Below are positions 26,928 through 36,364 of a stretch of 64,000 bases of DNA, in pieces. The stretch spans positions 372,001 to 436,000 of the forward strand of contig NZ_JAAKGT010000001.1 of assembly GCF_011043625.1 (NCBI RefSeq), in the 5' to 3' direction. Below the pieces are notes generated by a model, which searched no databases, was not told where the DNA came from, and was given only the letters and a program-made list of their open reading frames with translations. The DNA is from Caulobacter sp. 602-2. GTDB lineage: Bacteria; Pseudomonadota; Alphaproteobacteria; Caulobacterales; Caulobacteraceae. Positions within the stretch are counted from its first letter, which is position 1, and each line of letters begins with the position of its first letter. The translations under genes and the position numbers were made by a program.

Positions 26928-29900
26928 CGTGGCTTCGCGCCGGGCAAGACAAGTCTGCGCCACCAGTACCATGCGGGCCCGCCGTCCAGATAGGCGGTGC
27001 CGGCCGGGACCTGGACCTCGACCTCGGAGCCGCCGTTCGGGCGGGTGGAGATCGCCAGTCGCCCGCCGATGCGCTCGGCCCGTTCGCGCATGCCCTTGAG
27101 GCCGTAGTGGCCCTCGCGCTCGCCCGCCTCGCGCACCGCCACCGGCAAGCCGACGCCGTCGTCGCCGACCGACAGCGAAAGGCGGCCGCGGCCGAAGGTG
27201 AGGCGGACGGAGATGGCCGAGGCCCTGGCGTGGGCGATGGCGTTGCGGATCGCCTCTTCGGCGATCCGCAACAGTTCCTCGCCGACGATCGGCTCGGTGG
27301 CCCTGGCGTCGCCTTCGATCACCAGGTCGATGGGCGGCGCGTCGCCGTCGCCAAGCGCGCCGACGATGTCGCTGAGGGCTTCTGCGAGATCCGCGCGCGC
27401 CGCCTCGTTCCTCAGGTCGCGGACGCGGGTCCGGCCTTCGGCCAGGACGACGTCGGCGCGGTCGAGGGCCTGGTCGATCTCCTTGCGCAGCGGGTCGTCG
27501 CCCGACAGCCGGTTGGCCACGGCCTGGAACCGCAGCATCAGGCTCTGGAAGCCCTGCAGCAGGGTGTCGTGCAGTTCGCGCGCGATGCGCTCTCGCTCGG
27601 CGGTGCGAACCTGGAAGCGGGCCTCGAACGCGGCGGCAACTTGGCGGACGCGCAGGCTGTAGAGCGCCCAGGCCAGCAGCATCAGGACCGCCGCGATCAG
27701 AAGCTTGAACCAGATCGACTGCAGGAAGGTGGGCGCGATCGAGACCTCCAGGTTCGCGCCGGTGCGGTTCCAGACCCCGTCCTCGTTGGCGGCGATGACC
27801 TGGAAGCGATAGGTCCCCGGCGCCAGGTTCGTGTAGAACGCCTGTCGGCGCGACCCGGGATCCACCCAATCCGCATCGTGGCCCTCAAGCCGATAGAGCA
27901 CCTGGGTCCGACGAGGCATGGCCAGGTTGATCGCCGCGAACCCGATGGTGATGTCGGACGACCCGGCCTTCAGCCGCACGTTCGCGGGATCCTTGATCGT
28001 GTTCTGCCCGCTGGTCAGCGAGGTGATGGCGACGCCGGGCGCGACCGGGTTGGAGCTCAGGCGGGCCGGATCGATCCAGGCGATGCCGTCGATCGTGGCC
28101 AGCCACAGGCGACCGTCGCCGCCGCGGGCCATGCTCTCGCTGTTCTGGGCGTTGGGACCGTTGGGCAGGCCGTCCTCGTAGCTGAAGGTGCGCGCGGGCA
28201 TCACGAAGGCGGGGTCGGCGAAGGCCTTTTCCAGGTCGGCGGTCCTGACCCTCGACAGGCCGCCCGCGCCGAACAGCCAGGTGTTGCCCTCGGGCGTCTG
28301 GGCCAGGCCCGTCGCGTAGCGCAGCGGCTTGGCCTGGCTCAGCGTCAGGCGCGCCGGACCGTCGGTCGACATCAGCGCCGCGCCGTCGCGCCCTGACATC
28401 AGGATCCCCTTGGTGGTGGCGTGCAGGGATCGCACGCCGCTGGTCCCCTTGAGGGTCGCGGCGAACGACCGCGCCTCGGCGAACCCGCCGTCCAGCCGGG
28501 TCAGGGTCGAGGGATCGGTCAGGGCCCACAGGCGGCCTTGCGCGTCCCTGACCATCAGGGTCGGGTCGGATGTCGCCGAAAGGTCCTTGGCCGGCACCGG
28601 GCGCCAGCTTCTTCCGTCCCGCCAGTACATTCCGCTGGTCGACGCCGGCAGCCAGAACCGTCCGCTGGAATCTGGCCCGCAGTCGTAGAAGCCGGTCTCG
28701 CTTGGGGGCGCGGGAAACTCGGTCCGGCCGCCGCCGTGAAGCCGCACGATCCGGTCAGCGGCCGCGATCCAGATCGACTTGTCGCGATCCTCGCAGATCG
28801 CCCTCGGCTCGGTCATCGAAAAAAGGCGGACCGGACGCTGGCCCCGATCGACCCGGTAGATCGCGTCGCTCTGGCCGATATAGACGGCGCCGGAAGAGGC
28901 CGTCATCAGCAGGTCGCCGTACTTGGCGGCGGCCGTAAGTTCCGGTTCGACCACGATGCTGGGCGTGCTGAAGTGGTCCAGGCTGCGCGGGCCACCGTAC
29001 CAAAGGGTTCCTCGCCGATCGACGTACAGCAGGGAAGGGCGTGGCGAGGACATCAGGGTTCGTTCGCCCGTCTCGTAGGCGGGGGCGGCGGCAGCGCTCT
29101 TCTCGGCCTGCACGAGCTCTGCGACCCGGCCGAAATCCCGACCCTTGACCCAGAGGTTGCCATTCCTGTCGAACGCGGCGGCCAGCCAGCCGGGATCTTG
29201 GCTCGTCCAGCGGAAGGGCCGGGAAGGCGGCGCCGGCCAGCGGCCTCCCGGTCCTGTCAGGCGGGCGCCGCCGTCCGCGCGCACCAGCCAGACCCTTCCA
29301 TCCGCATCGGCGGCGAGCAGTCCGCCCGTGCCCAGCGGCGTGTCCACCCGCTCGAACTTCACGCCGTTCGGCGCGCGCCGCAGCACCGACTTGTTGTAGC
29401 CCAGCCAGAAGGCGCCATCGGCCGAGACCAGCGCGTCGCGCAGCATCTGGCGGTCGGGGTTTGGCGAGATCCGCTCCCAGCGCCCTTTCTGATAGCGAAG
29501 GAACGGCTGGCCGATCTGCGCCACGCCCGCCCAGATCGCGCCGTCCGGGGTCAGGGTGAAGGTGACGACCTCGCCGCGGGGCGGCGGCGCCTCGACCAGT
29601 TGCAGGCGGCCCTGGCGGAACACGCCCAGCCAGCCTTTCGAATACCAGGCCCAGACCGTCCCATCGCGACCGATCTGGAGTTTCCGAGGATGGCCGTACT
29701 TGTCGCGGTCGATCTGGGCGTCCATGGGCTCGAACGCGAGGCCGTCGAAGCGGAACAGCCCGTCGCGACTGGCGATCCAGACGAGGCCGCTGGCGGTCTC
29801 GGCCATGGCGTGCGGCACCGACGGCGCGCCGTCGTCCCGCGTCCACACCTCGTGCTTCAGCTGGCCCATGGACAGCGCATAGGGCTGGGCGGCGACCTCG

Positions 29901-29968
29901 AAGGCTGCGGCCGCGCAGAACAGCGCTGCCAACAATCCTCGCCAAAGCCCAACTGGTCCCGACGCCAT
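26924..29968 (-). CDS. Two-component histidine kinase with periplasmic propeller sensor
   Basis: About 1014 residues from the ATG ending at 29968; the open frame runs 30 bp further to a TTG without better support. Signal sequence (LLAALFCAAAAFEVAAQ) is followed by a long Trp-rich beta-propeller region (ASGLVWIASRDGLFRFDG-type blades) and a Y_Y_Y-like beta domain (VLYRLEGHDADWVDPG). A single transmembrane segment lies near LLIAAVLMLLAWALYSL. The cytoplasmic end has HisKA_3 dimerisation (ERERIARELHDTLLQ, phosphorylation H800) and an HATPase domain (AEEAIRNAIAHA, VGDDGVGL, GLKGMRERA). Kinases of this design often sense saccharides in the periplasm. It pairs with the overlapping response regulator. 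Confidence 0.92.
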   Translation of the reverse strand: MASGPVGLWRGLLAALFCAAAAFEVAAQPYALSMGQLKHEVWTRDDGAPSVPHAMAETASGLVWIASRDGLFRFDGLAFEPMDAQIDRDKYGHPRKLQIGRDGTVWAWYSKGWLGVFRQGRLQLVEAPPPRGEVVTFTLTPDGAIWAGVAQIGQPFLRYQKGRWERISPNPDRQMLRDALVSADGAFWLGYNKSVLRRAPNGVKFERVDTPLGTGGLLAADADGRVWLVRADGGARLTGPGGRWPAPPSRPFRWTSQDPGWLAAAFDRNGNLWVKGRDFGRVAELVQAEKSAAAAPAYETGERTLMSSPRPSLLYVDRRGTLWYGGPRSLDHFSTPSIVVEPELTAAAKYGDLLMTASSGAVYIGQSDAIYRVDRGQRPVRLFSMTEPRAICEDRDKSIWIAAADRIVRLHGGGRTEFPAPPSETGFYDCGPDSSGRFWLPASTSGMYWRDGRSWRPVPAKDLSATSDPTLMVRDAQGRLWALTDPSTLTRLDGGFAEARSFAATLKGTSGVRSLHATTKGILMSGRDGAALMSTDGPARLTLSQAKPLRYATGLAQTPEGNTWLFGAGGLSRVRTADLEKAFADPAFVMPARTFSYEDGLPNGPNAQNSESMARGGDGRLWLATIDGIAWIDPARLSSNPVAPGVAITSLTSGQNTIKDPANVRLKAGSSDITIGFAAINLAMPRRTQVLYRLEGHDADWVDPGSRRQAFYTNLAPGTYRFQVIAANEDGVWNRTGANLEVSIAPTFLQSIWFKLLIAAVLMLLAWALYSLRVRQVAAAFEARFQVRTAERERIARELHDTLLQGFQSLMLRFQAVANRLSGDDPLRKEIDQALDRADVVLAEGRTRVRDLRNEAARADLAEALSDIVGALGDGDAPPIDLVIEGDARATEPIVGEELLRIAEEAIRNAIAHARASAISVRLTFGRGRLSLSVGDDGVGLPVAVREAGEREGHYGLKGMRERAERIGGRLAISTRPNGGSEVEVQVPAGTAYLDGGPAWYWWRRLVLPGAKPR

Positions 29969-30098
29969 CGCCACCCCCACAGCCGCCCCACTTATCAAAC
30001 ACTGTTCTGCAAGGGGGCGGAAGGCATCCCCGATCGGGGGAGAGCGCGATAGCTAGATCGGCGTTTCCCGGCGCGCGCGGAGGGTTCAAGACCGCTCG

Positions 30099-30443
30099 AT
30101 GAAGATGACGGTCCCGATCTATCCCGCTGGAGCGCTCGGCGCGGGCCTGGTGGTGCTGCGGCTCTCCATGGCCGCCGCCGGCCTCAGCCTGGAGCGTGTC
30201 GCGCAGCTTGGCGGGGCCGGCCAGTGGCTTGTGGCGATCGTCTGCGTTTCGCTGGCGCTGGGCGCGGGGACGCGTTGCAGCGCGCTCGTCGGCGCCCTGG
30301 CGGCGCTCGCCGTCGGCGCGCTCCAGCACGACCCGGCGACGGTCGGGGGACTGGCGACCCTGGTCCTGGCGGGACCCGGCGCCTACTCCATCGACGCCCG
30401 GGTGTGGGGGCGCGTCCGCGTCGGGCCAAGGTCGCGACGATAG
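30099..30443 (+). CDS. Small membrane protein, DoxX-like
   Basis: A 114-residue protein with about three hydrophobic segments (GAGLVVLRLSMAAAGLSL, LVAIVCVSLALGAG, LVGALAALAVGAL) and the ending GPGAYSIDARVWG, which is typical of small DoxX-like inner-membrane proteins that I recall ending in YSIDAR-like motifs. The function is unknown. It is divergent from the kinase gene, 130 bp away, and precedes the carotenoid oxygenase by 155 bp on the same strand. Confidence 0.6.
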   Translation: MKMTVPIYPAGALGAGLVVLRLSMAAAGLSLERVAQLGGAGQWLVAIVCVSLALGAGTRCSALVGALAALAVGALQHDPATVGGLATLVLAGPGAYSIDARVWGRVRVGPRSRR

Positions 30444-30598
30444 CGTAGCGCTCGCACCGGGGAGCGCCCGCTAGATCGCTGGACGCTCGATCGGGCGATC
30501 GCGGGCTCCCCCGTTCGAGCTTTCCAAGCCGGCCGACCGCGACATCATTGTCCACCGAAGGCGCCGGTCGTTCGGCGCTGGATCGTGGGGAGACGGGG

Positions 30599-31966
30599 AT
30601 GCTTTTCACCGAAGCCGCCAGCAAGGCCAGGACCCTGCCGGACAACCCCTATCTCACCGGGCTGCACACGCCGATGACCGAGGAGCTGACGCTCGAGGAT
30701 CTGCCCGTCACGGGGGTTATCCCCGCCGGGCTCGACGGCCGGTATCTGCGCATGGGGCCCAACCCGATGGCCCCCAATCGGCAGAAGCATCACTGGTTCG
30801 CGGGCGACGGCATGGTTCACGGCGTTCGCCTGCAGGGCGGTCGCGCGGCCTGGTATCGAAACCGCTGGATCCGTTCGGACGCCGTCGCCAAGGCGCTGGT
30901 CGAGCCCCGCACGCCGGGGCCTCGTCATCTCTTCGACACCGTGAACACCAATGTCGTCGGGTTCGCAGGCAAGACCCTGGGCGTGGTGGAGGCCGGCAGC
31001 ACGCCCGTCGAACTGGACGAGATGCTCCAGACGGTGCGCTACACCGACTTTGACGACACGCTGAAGGGCGGCTTCACCGCCCATCCGCATCGCGATCCGC
31101 TGACGGGCGAGATGCTGGGCGTCTGCTACGACGCCAGCAAGTGGCGCGCCCTGCGCTTCGTGGTGCTGGGCCCCGAGGGCAAGGTGCGCCGTGAGGTGCG
31201 GATCCCCGTCAAGAACGGGCCGATGATCCACGACTTCGCCTTCACCCGGCGCTTCGCGATCATCCTCGACCTGCCCGTCACCTTCTCGCTGGCCGCCGCG
31301 ATCACCGGCCATCACTTCCCGTATCGCTGGAACGAGGGGCGCGGCGCGCGGGTCGGACTGCTGCCGCGCGAGGGCAAGGGCGCGGCCGTCACCTGGCTGC
31401 CTGTCGATCCCTGCTTCGTCTTCCATGCGATCAACGCCTATGACGCGCCGGACGGCACGGTGGTCCTGGACGTCATCGTCCACGACAGGATGTTCTGGCG
31501 GCGCACCTCGGGGCCGGATTCCGAGCAGTGCGCCTTCGAGCGCTGGACCCTCGATCCAGTGGCTGGAACGGTCGGACGGATCGTCATCGATCCTGCGCCG
31601 CAGGAGTTTCCGCGCCCCGACGAGCGCCGGCTGGGCCAGCCCTATCGCTACGCCTACACCATGGCGTTGACCGATCCGTTCCTGGGGACGGGCCTCTTCA
31701 AGCACGACCTCGTCGAGGGGACGCGCCAGGCGCACGACTTCGGACGCGGCCGGCATCCCTGCGAGTTCATCTTCGTGCCGGCGCATGCCGATGCGGGCGA
31801 GGACGAGGGCTGGCTGATGGGCTTCGTCATCGACGCCGACACCCGAACCACCGACCTCGTGATCCTCGACGCCCGCAGGTTCGAGGACGCCCCGCTCGCC
31901 AGCATCCACCTGCCGCACATCGTGCCGCCCGGCTTCCACGGAAACTGGATCGCCAACGCCGACTGA
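30599..31966 (+). CDS. Carotenoid oxygenase / lignostilbene dioxygenase family (RPE65-like)
   Basis: About 455 residues from ATG 30599, which has GTGGGGAGACGGGG upstream; an in-frame TTG start at 30548 is less likely. The seven-bladed propeller family is shown by GRYLRMGPNPM, HHWFAGDGMVHG, and the four iron-binding His regions: TAHPHRDP, MIHDFAFT, VFHAINAYD and FHGNWI. Members cleave a double bond of carotenoids, stilbenes or lignin-derived phenylpropanoids with Fe(II) and O2. The neighbours are soluble hydrolase and reductase genes rather than carotenoid synthesis, so an aromatic or stilbene substrate is more likely. It has no signal peptide. Confidence 0.88.
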   Translation: MLFTEAASKARTLPDNPYLTGLHTPMTEELTLEDLPVTGVIPAGLDGRYLRMGPNPMAPNRQKHHWFAGDGMVHGVRLQGGRAAWYRNRWIRSDAVAKALVEPRTPGPRHLFDTVNTNVVGFAGKTLGVVEAGSTPVELDEMLQTVRYTDFDDTLKGGFTAHPHRDPLTGEMLGVCYDASKWRALRFVVLGPEGKVRREVRIPVKNGPMIHDFAFTRRFAIILDLPVTFSLAAAITGHHFPYRWNEGRGARVGLLPREGKGAAVTWLPVDPCFVFHAINAYDAPDGTVVLDVIVHDRMFWRRTSGPDSEQCAFERWTLDPVAGTVGRIVIDPAPQEFPRPDERRLGQPYRYAYTMALTDPFLGTGLFKHDLVEGTRQAHDFGRGRHPCEFIFVPAHADAGEDEGWLMGFVIDADTRTTDLVILDARRFEDAPLASIHLPHIVPPGFHGNWIANAD

Positions 31967-31999
31967 AGTCCAACGCCGCCAGCCTCTAGGAGAACACGG

Positions 32000-32791
32000 A
32001 TGCGCTTGCTTCCGATCAATCGGTTACTTCTCGTCGGCGTTCTCGCCGCCGCCGGCGCTGTGGGGCACGCGGCGCAGGCCGATCCGGGCGACAAGCCGGG
32101 CACGATCGTCCTGGTGCACGGCGCCTTCGTCGATGGCTCGGGCTGGGCGGACGTCTACCGGATCCTTCGCCGCGACGGCTACAAGGTCGTCATCGTCCAG
32201 AACCCGACCACCTCGCTGGCCGATGACGTCGCGGCCACCCGGCGAGCGATCGCGGCGGCCGAGGGCAGGGTGGTGCTGGTCGGCCATTCCTACGGCGGCG
32301 TGGTGATCACCGAGGCGGGCTCGGATCCCAAGGTCTCGGCCCTCGTCTATGTCGCGGCCTTCGCGCCGGACCAGGGGGAGTCGGTGTCCTCGCTGGTGGC
32401 CAACGCGCCGCCCGGCGCGCCAGCCCTGCCGATCCTGCCGCCGGTCGACGGCCTTCTGCTGCTGGACCGCGCCAAGTTCTCCGCCGCCTTCGCCGCCGAC
32501 GTCACGCCCGAGGTCGCGCGCTTCATGGCCGACTCCCAGCAGCCCTGGGGCGCGCAGGCCCTGGAGGGCAAGGTTACCGCCCCGGCCTGGCGGGTGAAGC
32601 CCAGCTGGTACCTGGTCGCCAAGGACGACCACATCATTCCGCCGCCGGCCCAGCGCATGATGGCCAAGCGCGCCGGCGCCACCGTGCGCGACGTCGCCGC
32701 CAGTCATGCGGTCTATGTCTCCCAGCCGGGCGTGGTCGCGTCGCTGATCGAGGAGGCCGTGGTCCGCTCGGCGGAGAAGGGGGCGCGATGA
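32000..32791 (+). CDS. Secreted alpha/beta hydrolase
   Basis: A 263-residue protein with signal peptide (LLLVGVLAAAGAVGHAAQA). The alpha/beta-hydrolase fold is shown by VLVHGAFVDGSGW (oxyanion region), the nucleophile elbow GHSYGG (S97), Asp in VAKDDHIIPP and His in ASHAVYVSQP. This is the pattern of small salicylate-esterase or EstA-like hydrolases with no lid domain. The substrate is unknown, probably a small ester. It is 33 bp downstream of the carotenoid oxygenase and likely in the same operon. Confidence 0.88.
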   Translation: MRLLPINRLLLVGVLAAAGAVGHAAQADPGDKPGTIVLVHGAFVDGSGWADVYRILRRDGYKVVIVQNPTTSLADDVAATRRAIAAAEGRVVLVGHSYGGVVITEAGSDPKVSALVYVAAFAPDQGESVSSLVANAPPGAPALPILPPVDGLLLLDRAKFSAAFAADVTPEVARFMADSQQPWGAQALEGKVTAPAWRVKPSWYLVAKDDHIIPPPAQRMMAKRAGATVRDVAASHAVYVSQPGVVASLIEEAVVRSAEKGAR

Positions 32792-32948
32792 GCCCGGCCG
32801 CTGCGTGCTCTGCATCGTTCGCAGCCTGTGAATTTGCTTCCAGAGTTCTGCGATCGGGACCCGGCTACTGGGCGACGGGCCGGCGTTCTATTTCAGATCT
32901 CGAGCCGGGCGACGCGCCCGACACGACACCAGATGGAAGGTTGAGACG

Positions 32949-33962
32949 ATGACGCTCAAGGATATCCTGCCCGGTAAGCTCGGTTTCGGCGCCGCGCCGC
33001 TCGGCAACATGTTTCGCGACATTCCCGAGGACGAAGCCCTCGCCACTGTGGAAGCGGCCTGGAACGACGGCATCCGCTATTTCGACAACGCCCCGTTCTA
33101 CGGGGCGGGCCTGGCGGAGATCCGCATGGGCCGGGCCCTGGCCGGCAAGCCGCGCGACCAATACGTGATCAGCACCAAGGTCGGACGGGTGATCCTGGAC
33201 GAGGTGGAAGACGTCAGCGCCCGCGATCTCGGCGAGAAGGGCGAGGTCTTCAAGTACGGCCGTCCGAACAAGATCGTGAACGACTATTCCGAGGACGCCA
33301 CCTATCGCTCGATCGAGGACAGCCTGAAGCGGCTCAACACCGATCACATCGACATCGCCTTCGTCCACGACGTGGCCCAGGACTTCTACGGCGACGAGTG
33401 GCTGGGCGTGTTCGAAAGCGCCCGCAAGGGGGCCTTCAAGGCCCTGGACCGTATGCGCGACGAGGGGGTGATCAAGGCCTGGGGCCTGGGCGTCAATCGC
33501 GTCGAGCCGATCGAACTGCTGCTCGATCTGGACGAGCCGCGTCCCGACGCCTTCCTGCTGGCGGGTCGCTACACCCTGCTCGACCATGATCGGGCCCTGC
33601 AGCGCGTGACCGGCAAGGTGGCCGAACGCGGCCTGGGGATCGTCGTCGGCGGTCCCTACAGCTCCGGGGCCCTGGTGGGCGGACCCAACTTCGAGTACGC
33701 GCCGGCGACCCCGGCCATTCTCGACAAGGTGGCCCGGATCAAGGTCATTGCCGACCGTCACGGGATCAGCATGAAGGCCGCCGGCCTGCAGTTCGCGCTG
33801 GCCAATCCGGCCGTGGCTGCCGTCATCCCCGGCGCCAGCCGTCCCGAACGCATCGCCGAGGACCGCTCCGCCCTGGACGAAACGATCCCGACCGATTTCT
33901 GGCGCGAGCTTCGCGCGGCGGGCCTGGTCAACCCGGCGGCCCCGCTGCCCGGCGCCGACTAG
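32949..33962 (+). CDS. Aldo/keto reductase, D-threo-aldose dehydrogenase-like
   Basis: A 337-residue (alpha/beta)8 reductase from ATG 32949, with AAGGTTGAGACG upstream. The catalytic tetrad is visible: D and Y in YFDNAPFYGAG, K in STKVGR and H in VHDV. The opening GFGAAPLGNMF and the C-terminal AVIPGASRPERI match the group that includes L-fucose/D-threo-aldose dehydrogenases and pyridoxal 4-dehydrogenase. NAD(P) use is expected. It is cytoplasmic. It lies 157 bp after the hydrolase gene, so an own promoter is possible. Confidence 0.88.
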   Translation: MTLKDILPGKLGFGAAPLGNMFRDIPEDEALATVEAAWNDGIRYFDNAPFYGAGLAEIRMGRALAGKPRDQYVISTKVGRVILDEVEDVSARDLGEKGEVFKYGRPNKIVNDYSEDATYRSIEDSLKRLNTDHIDIAFVHDVAQDFYGDEWLGVFESARKGAFKALDRMRDEGVIKAWGLGVNRVEPIELLLDLDEPRPDAFLLAGRYTLLDHDRALQRVTGKVAERGLGIVVGGPYSSGALVGGPNFEYAPATPAILDKVARIKVIADRHGISMKAAGLQFALANPAVAAVIPGASRPERIAEDRSALDETIPTDFWRELRAAGLVNPAAPLPGAD

Positions 33963-34063
33963 CCCAGACCCTTTCCATTCGCACCGTCGCTCGACGGCCG
34001 AGGCTCGCTTCGGCCGAAGGGCTTGCGCACGCCTCGATCAAAGCAGTGAAAAGGAGACAGATC

Positions 34064-34909
34064 ATGCGTAACCCGACATCCCCCGGCGCGGCCGATCCCG
34101 GTCGTCGCGAGATGCTGCGCACCACCGGCGCGGTGATGGCCGCCGCCGCCGGAGCGGCCATCGCCGGCCCCGCCGCCGCGCAGGGCGCCAGCGGCCCGTC
34201 GGCCGCGGCCCGCAACGCCGGCCCGCTGGGCGCGCGGCTGCAGGGCGTGCAGCACTTCGGCCTGACCGTCCAGAACATGGAGCGGGCCTACGAGTTCTAC
34301 ACCCAGGTGCTGGGCGGCACGGAGGTGTTCCGCCACGGCGACTTCCAGGGCGACGCCGTCCACAACACCCTTCTGGCCGACCAGGACATCCTGGCCAACG
34401 AGCTGGGCGTCAATCCGCGCACCATCGGCGTGCCCGACCTGCGCGGCGGGGCCCAGCGGCTCGACGTCCGCTTCATCCAGTTCGACAACGTGGTGATCGA
34501 GCTGCTGCAGTACCGCGACGCCGACCAGCCGATGGGCGGCCCGCGCGCCTTCGCCGAGCCGGTGGAGCACATGAGCCCCGCGTTCCCGCGGATGATGCAC
34601 ATCTGCTTCTATGTGCGTGACGACGTCGACTTCAACAAGTTCATCACCGACCTGGAAGCCGAGTCCGCCCGCCGCGGCATGACCCAGGTGCGGGCCAACC
34701 GGATCATCCGGGTGGGCACCGAGGCCGAGCGCCGCGCGGCCCCACAGGACGCCAACACCAACAAGGTGACCGTGGCGCCGTCGGACGGCTGGGAGCTGAT
34801 CTACTGCAAGGGCCCGGAGGGCGAGCAACTGGAGTTCGTCAAGGCGCTGGGGCCGGTGAAGCAGCGCTTCGCCAACACCTTGGCCGCTCGCCAGCGCGCC
34901 GTGCGCTGA
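34064..34909 (+). CDS. Tat-exported glyoxalase/bleomycin-resistance (VOC) family protein
   Basis: About 281 residues from ATG 34064, which has a perfect AAGGAG Shine-Dalgarno; an in-frame GTG at 34046 lies upstream of that site. The signal is twin-arginine (GRREMLRTTG, then AAAAGAAIAG). Two VOC half-domains are present: GVQHFGLTVQNMERAYEFY with metal-ligand His, and MHICFYVRDDVDFNKF, then GPEGEQLEF supplying the terminal Glu. VOC enzymes are metal-dependent isomerases or dioxygenases; the reaction is not predictable here. It is followed 26 bp later by the ABM monooxygenase. Confidence 0.85.
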   Translation: MRNPTSPGAADPGRREMLRTTGAVMAAAAGAAIAGPAAAQGASGPSAAARNAGPLGARLQGVQHFGLTVQNMERAYEFYTQVLGGTEVFRHGDFQGDAVHNTLLADQDILANELGVNPRTIGVPDLRGGAQRLDVRFIQFDNVVIELLQYRDADQPMGGPRAFAEPVEHMSPAFPRMMHICFYVRDDVDFNKFITDLEAESARRGMTQVRANRIIRVGTEAERRAAPQDANTNKVTVAPSDGWELIYCKGPEGEQLEFVKALGPVKQRFANTLAARQRAVR

Positions 34910-34935
34910 AGCCGTTCCTTCGAGGAGAGATCACG

Positions 34936-35355
34936 ATGCGCAAGACCATCACGACCTTGCTGGCGGTGACCGTGCTGACAGCCGTCGGCGCCGGGGCGAG
35001 CCCGACCCTGGCCCGCGAGCCGAGCGGGGTCCGATACGAGCAGATACCGGCCGGCGCCTACTCGATCGTCGCCCAGGTGCAGGCCAAGCCCGGCCAGGAA
35101 GCGGCCCTGCGCGCGGCGACGCTGCCGCTGGTGGAGCTGGTTCGGGGCGATCCCAAGAACCTCGTCTACTTCCTGCAGGAAGACCGCGCCAAGCCGGGCC
35201 ACTTCGTCTTCTACGAGATCTTCGCGACGAAGGAGGACTTCGAGGCCCACAACGCCATGCCCTACGTCAAGGACTGGTTCGCCAAGCTGCCCACGCTCGC
35301 CGAGGGCGGGGTGCAGGTGATGCGGATGGAGGTGCTGGGGCGCGAGCCGCGGTGA
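34936..35355 (+). CDS. Secreted ABM-domain (YgiN-like) monooxygenase
   Basis: A 139-residue protein with signal peptide (ITTLLAVTVLTAVGAGASPTLA) and one antibiotic-biosynthesis-monooxygenase domain: YSIVAQVQAKPGQEAALR, then FVFYEIFATKEDFEAHNAMPYVK, a typical ABM Tyr-Glu-Ile-Phe and helix pattern. Such small dimeric proteins oxidise quinols or polyketide-like aromatics without a cofactor, but many are uncharacterised. It is the last gene of the plus-strand run and ends 8 bp before a hairpin. Confidence 0.83.
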   Translation: MRKTITTLLAVTVLTAVGAGASPTLAREPSGVRYEQIPAGAYSIVAQVQAKPGQEAALRAATLPLVELVRGDPKNLVYFLQEDRAKPGHFVFYEIFATKEDFEAHNAMPYVKDWFAKLPTLAEGGVQVMRMEVLGREPR

Positions 35356-35362
35356 CGCTTAA

Positions 35363-35387
35363 GCGGCCGGGGCCAGGCTCCGGCCGC
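35363..35387. terminator. Bidirectional terminator hairpin
   Basis: GCGGCCGG pairs with CCGGCCGC around a short loop that is itself partly paired (GCC/GGC). It lies between the convergent ABM gene (ends 35355) and LysR gene (ends 35392). Confidence 0.65.
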
Positions 35388-35391
35388 CTTC

Positions 35392-36297
35392 TCATCCTTC
35401 GGCGAGGAACCGCTGCATACGCGGCACGGTGAAGTCGAGGAACGCGCGCACCCTGGCCGGCAGGAACTGGGCGCCGCGGAACAGGGCGTGGATCTCGTCG
35501 GTCTCGCCGATGTCGCTGTCCTGCAGGATCTCGACCAGTTCGCCGCGCGCAATGGGCCCCCTCAGGTGGTAGTCGGCGATCCGTGCGACGCCCACGCCGG
35601 CCAGGGCCATGCGCCGGAGAGTTTCGCCGTTGTTGGCCAGCAGCGATCCGCTCAGCATGCGCTCGACGATCCGTCCGCCCTCGCGCATTGGCCAGACCGG
35701 GTTGGCGCGGCGGAAATTGAACCCGAGGCAGTTGTGGGACATCAGGTCCTCGGGCGTACGCGGGGTTCCGTGCCGGGCCAGATAGGCGGGCGAGGCGACG
35801 ATCCTCCGGCGGGTCTCGCCGATCCTGCGCGCCATCAGGTTGGAATCCTGCAGCTTGCCGACCCGGATCGCGACGTCGGTGCGATCCAGATAGAGGTCGA
35901 CCACGTCGTCTGACAGCGAAAGGTCGACGGCGACCCGGGGATAGGCTTGCAGGAACTCCGGCAGGATCGGCTCCAGGGCGGCGACGCCGAAGGTCACCGA
36001 CGAGGTGACGCGGATCACCCCTTCAGCCTCCGCGCCGCCTTGGGCGATCTGCTGTTCCGTCTCGTCCAGCTGCCCCAGAAGCGCGCGGCTGCGCTCGTAG
36101 TAGAACTGGCCCTCGCTGGTCAGCGCCAGCCTGCGGGTCGAGCGTTCGATCAGCCGGACCCCCAGGCGCGCCTCCAGCCGGGCGATCAGCTTCGACACCG
36201 TCGAGGGCGTCATCAGCAGCAGCCGGGCCGCTTCGGAGAAGCTGCCGGATTCGACCACCCGCACGAACACCATCATCTCGCCCGCGCGGTTGTCCAT
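35392..36297 (-). CDS. LysR-family transcriptional regulator
   Basis: A 301-residue regulator with N-terminal winged helix (MMVFVRVVESGSFSEAARLL, STVSKLIARLEARLGVRLIERSTRR) and a periplasmic-binding-like effector domain (IRVTSSVTFG, LDRTDVAIRVGKL). The ending FLPARVRAFLDF is typical of the large DsdC/CrgA-like LysR group. It is convergent with the ABM/VOC genes and 67 bp downstream of the exporter operon on the same strand, so either neighbour could be its target. Confidence 0.93.
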   Translation of the reverse strand: MDNRAGEMMVFVRVVESGSFSEAARLLLMTPSTVSKLIARLEARLGVRLIERSTRRLALTSEGQFYYERSRALLGQLDETEQQIAQGGAEAEGVIRVTSSVTFGVAALEPILPEFLQAYPRVAVDLSLSDDVVDLYLDRTDVAIRVGKLQDSNLMARRIGETRRRIVASPAYLARHGTPRTPEDLMSHNCLGFNFRRANPVWPMREGGRIVERMLSGSLLANNGETLRRMALAGVGVARIADYHLRGPIARGELVEILQDSDIGETDEIHALFRGAQFLPARVRAFLDFTVPRMQRFLAEG

Positions 36298-36364
36298 GCG
36301 CCGCCTGTGACCTCGCCAGAGAAAGGATCAGGCTAGCGCTTCACCACGCCGAAGTCGCCTCGTC

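Noticed and set aside
36300..36364. Terminator between LysR and the exporter operon
   Set aside because: No convincing hairpin seen in this 65-bp gap.
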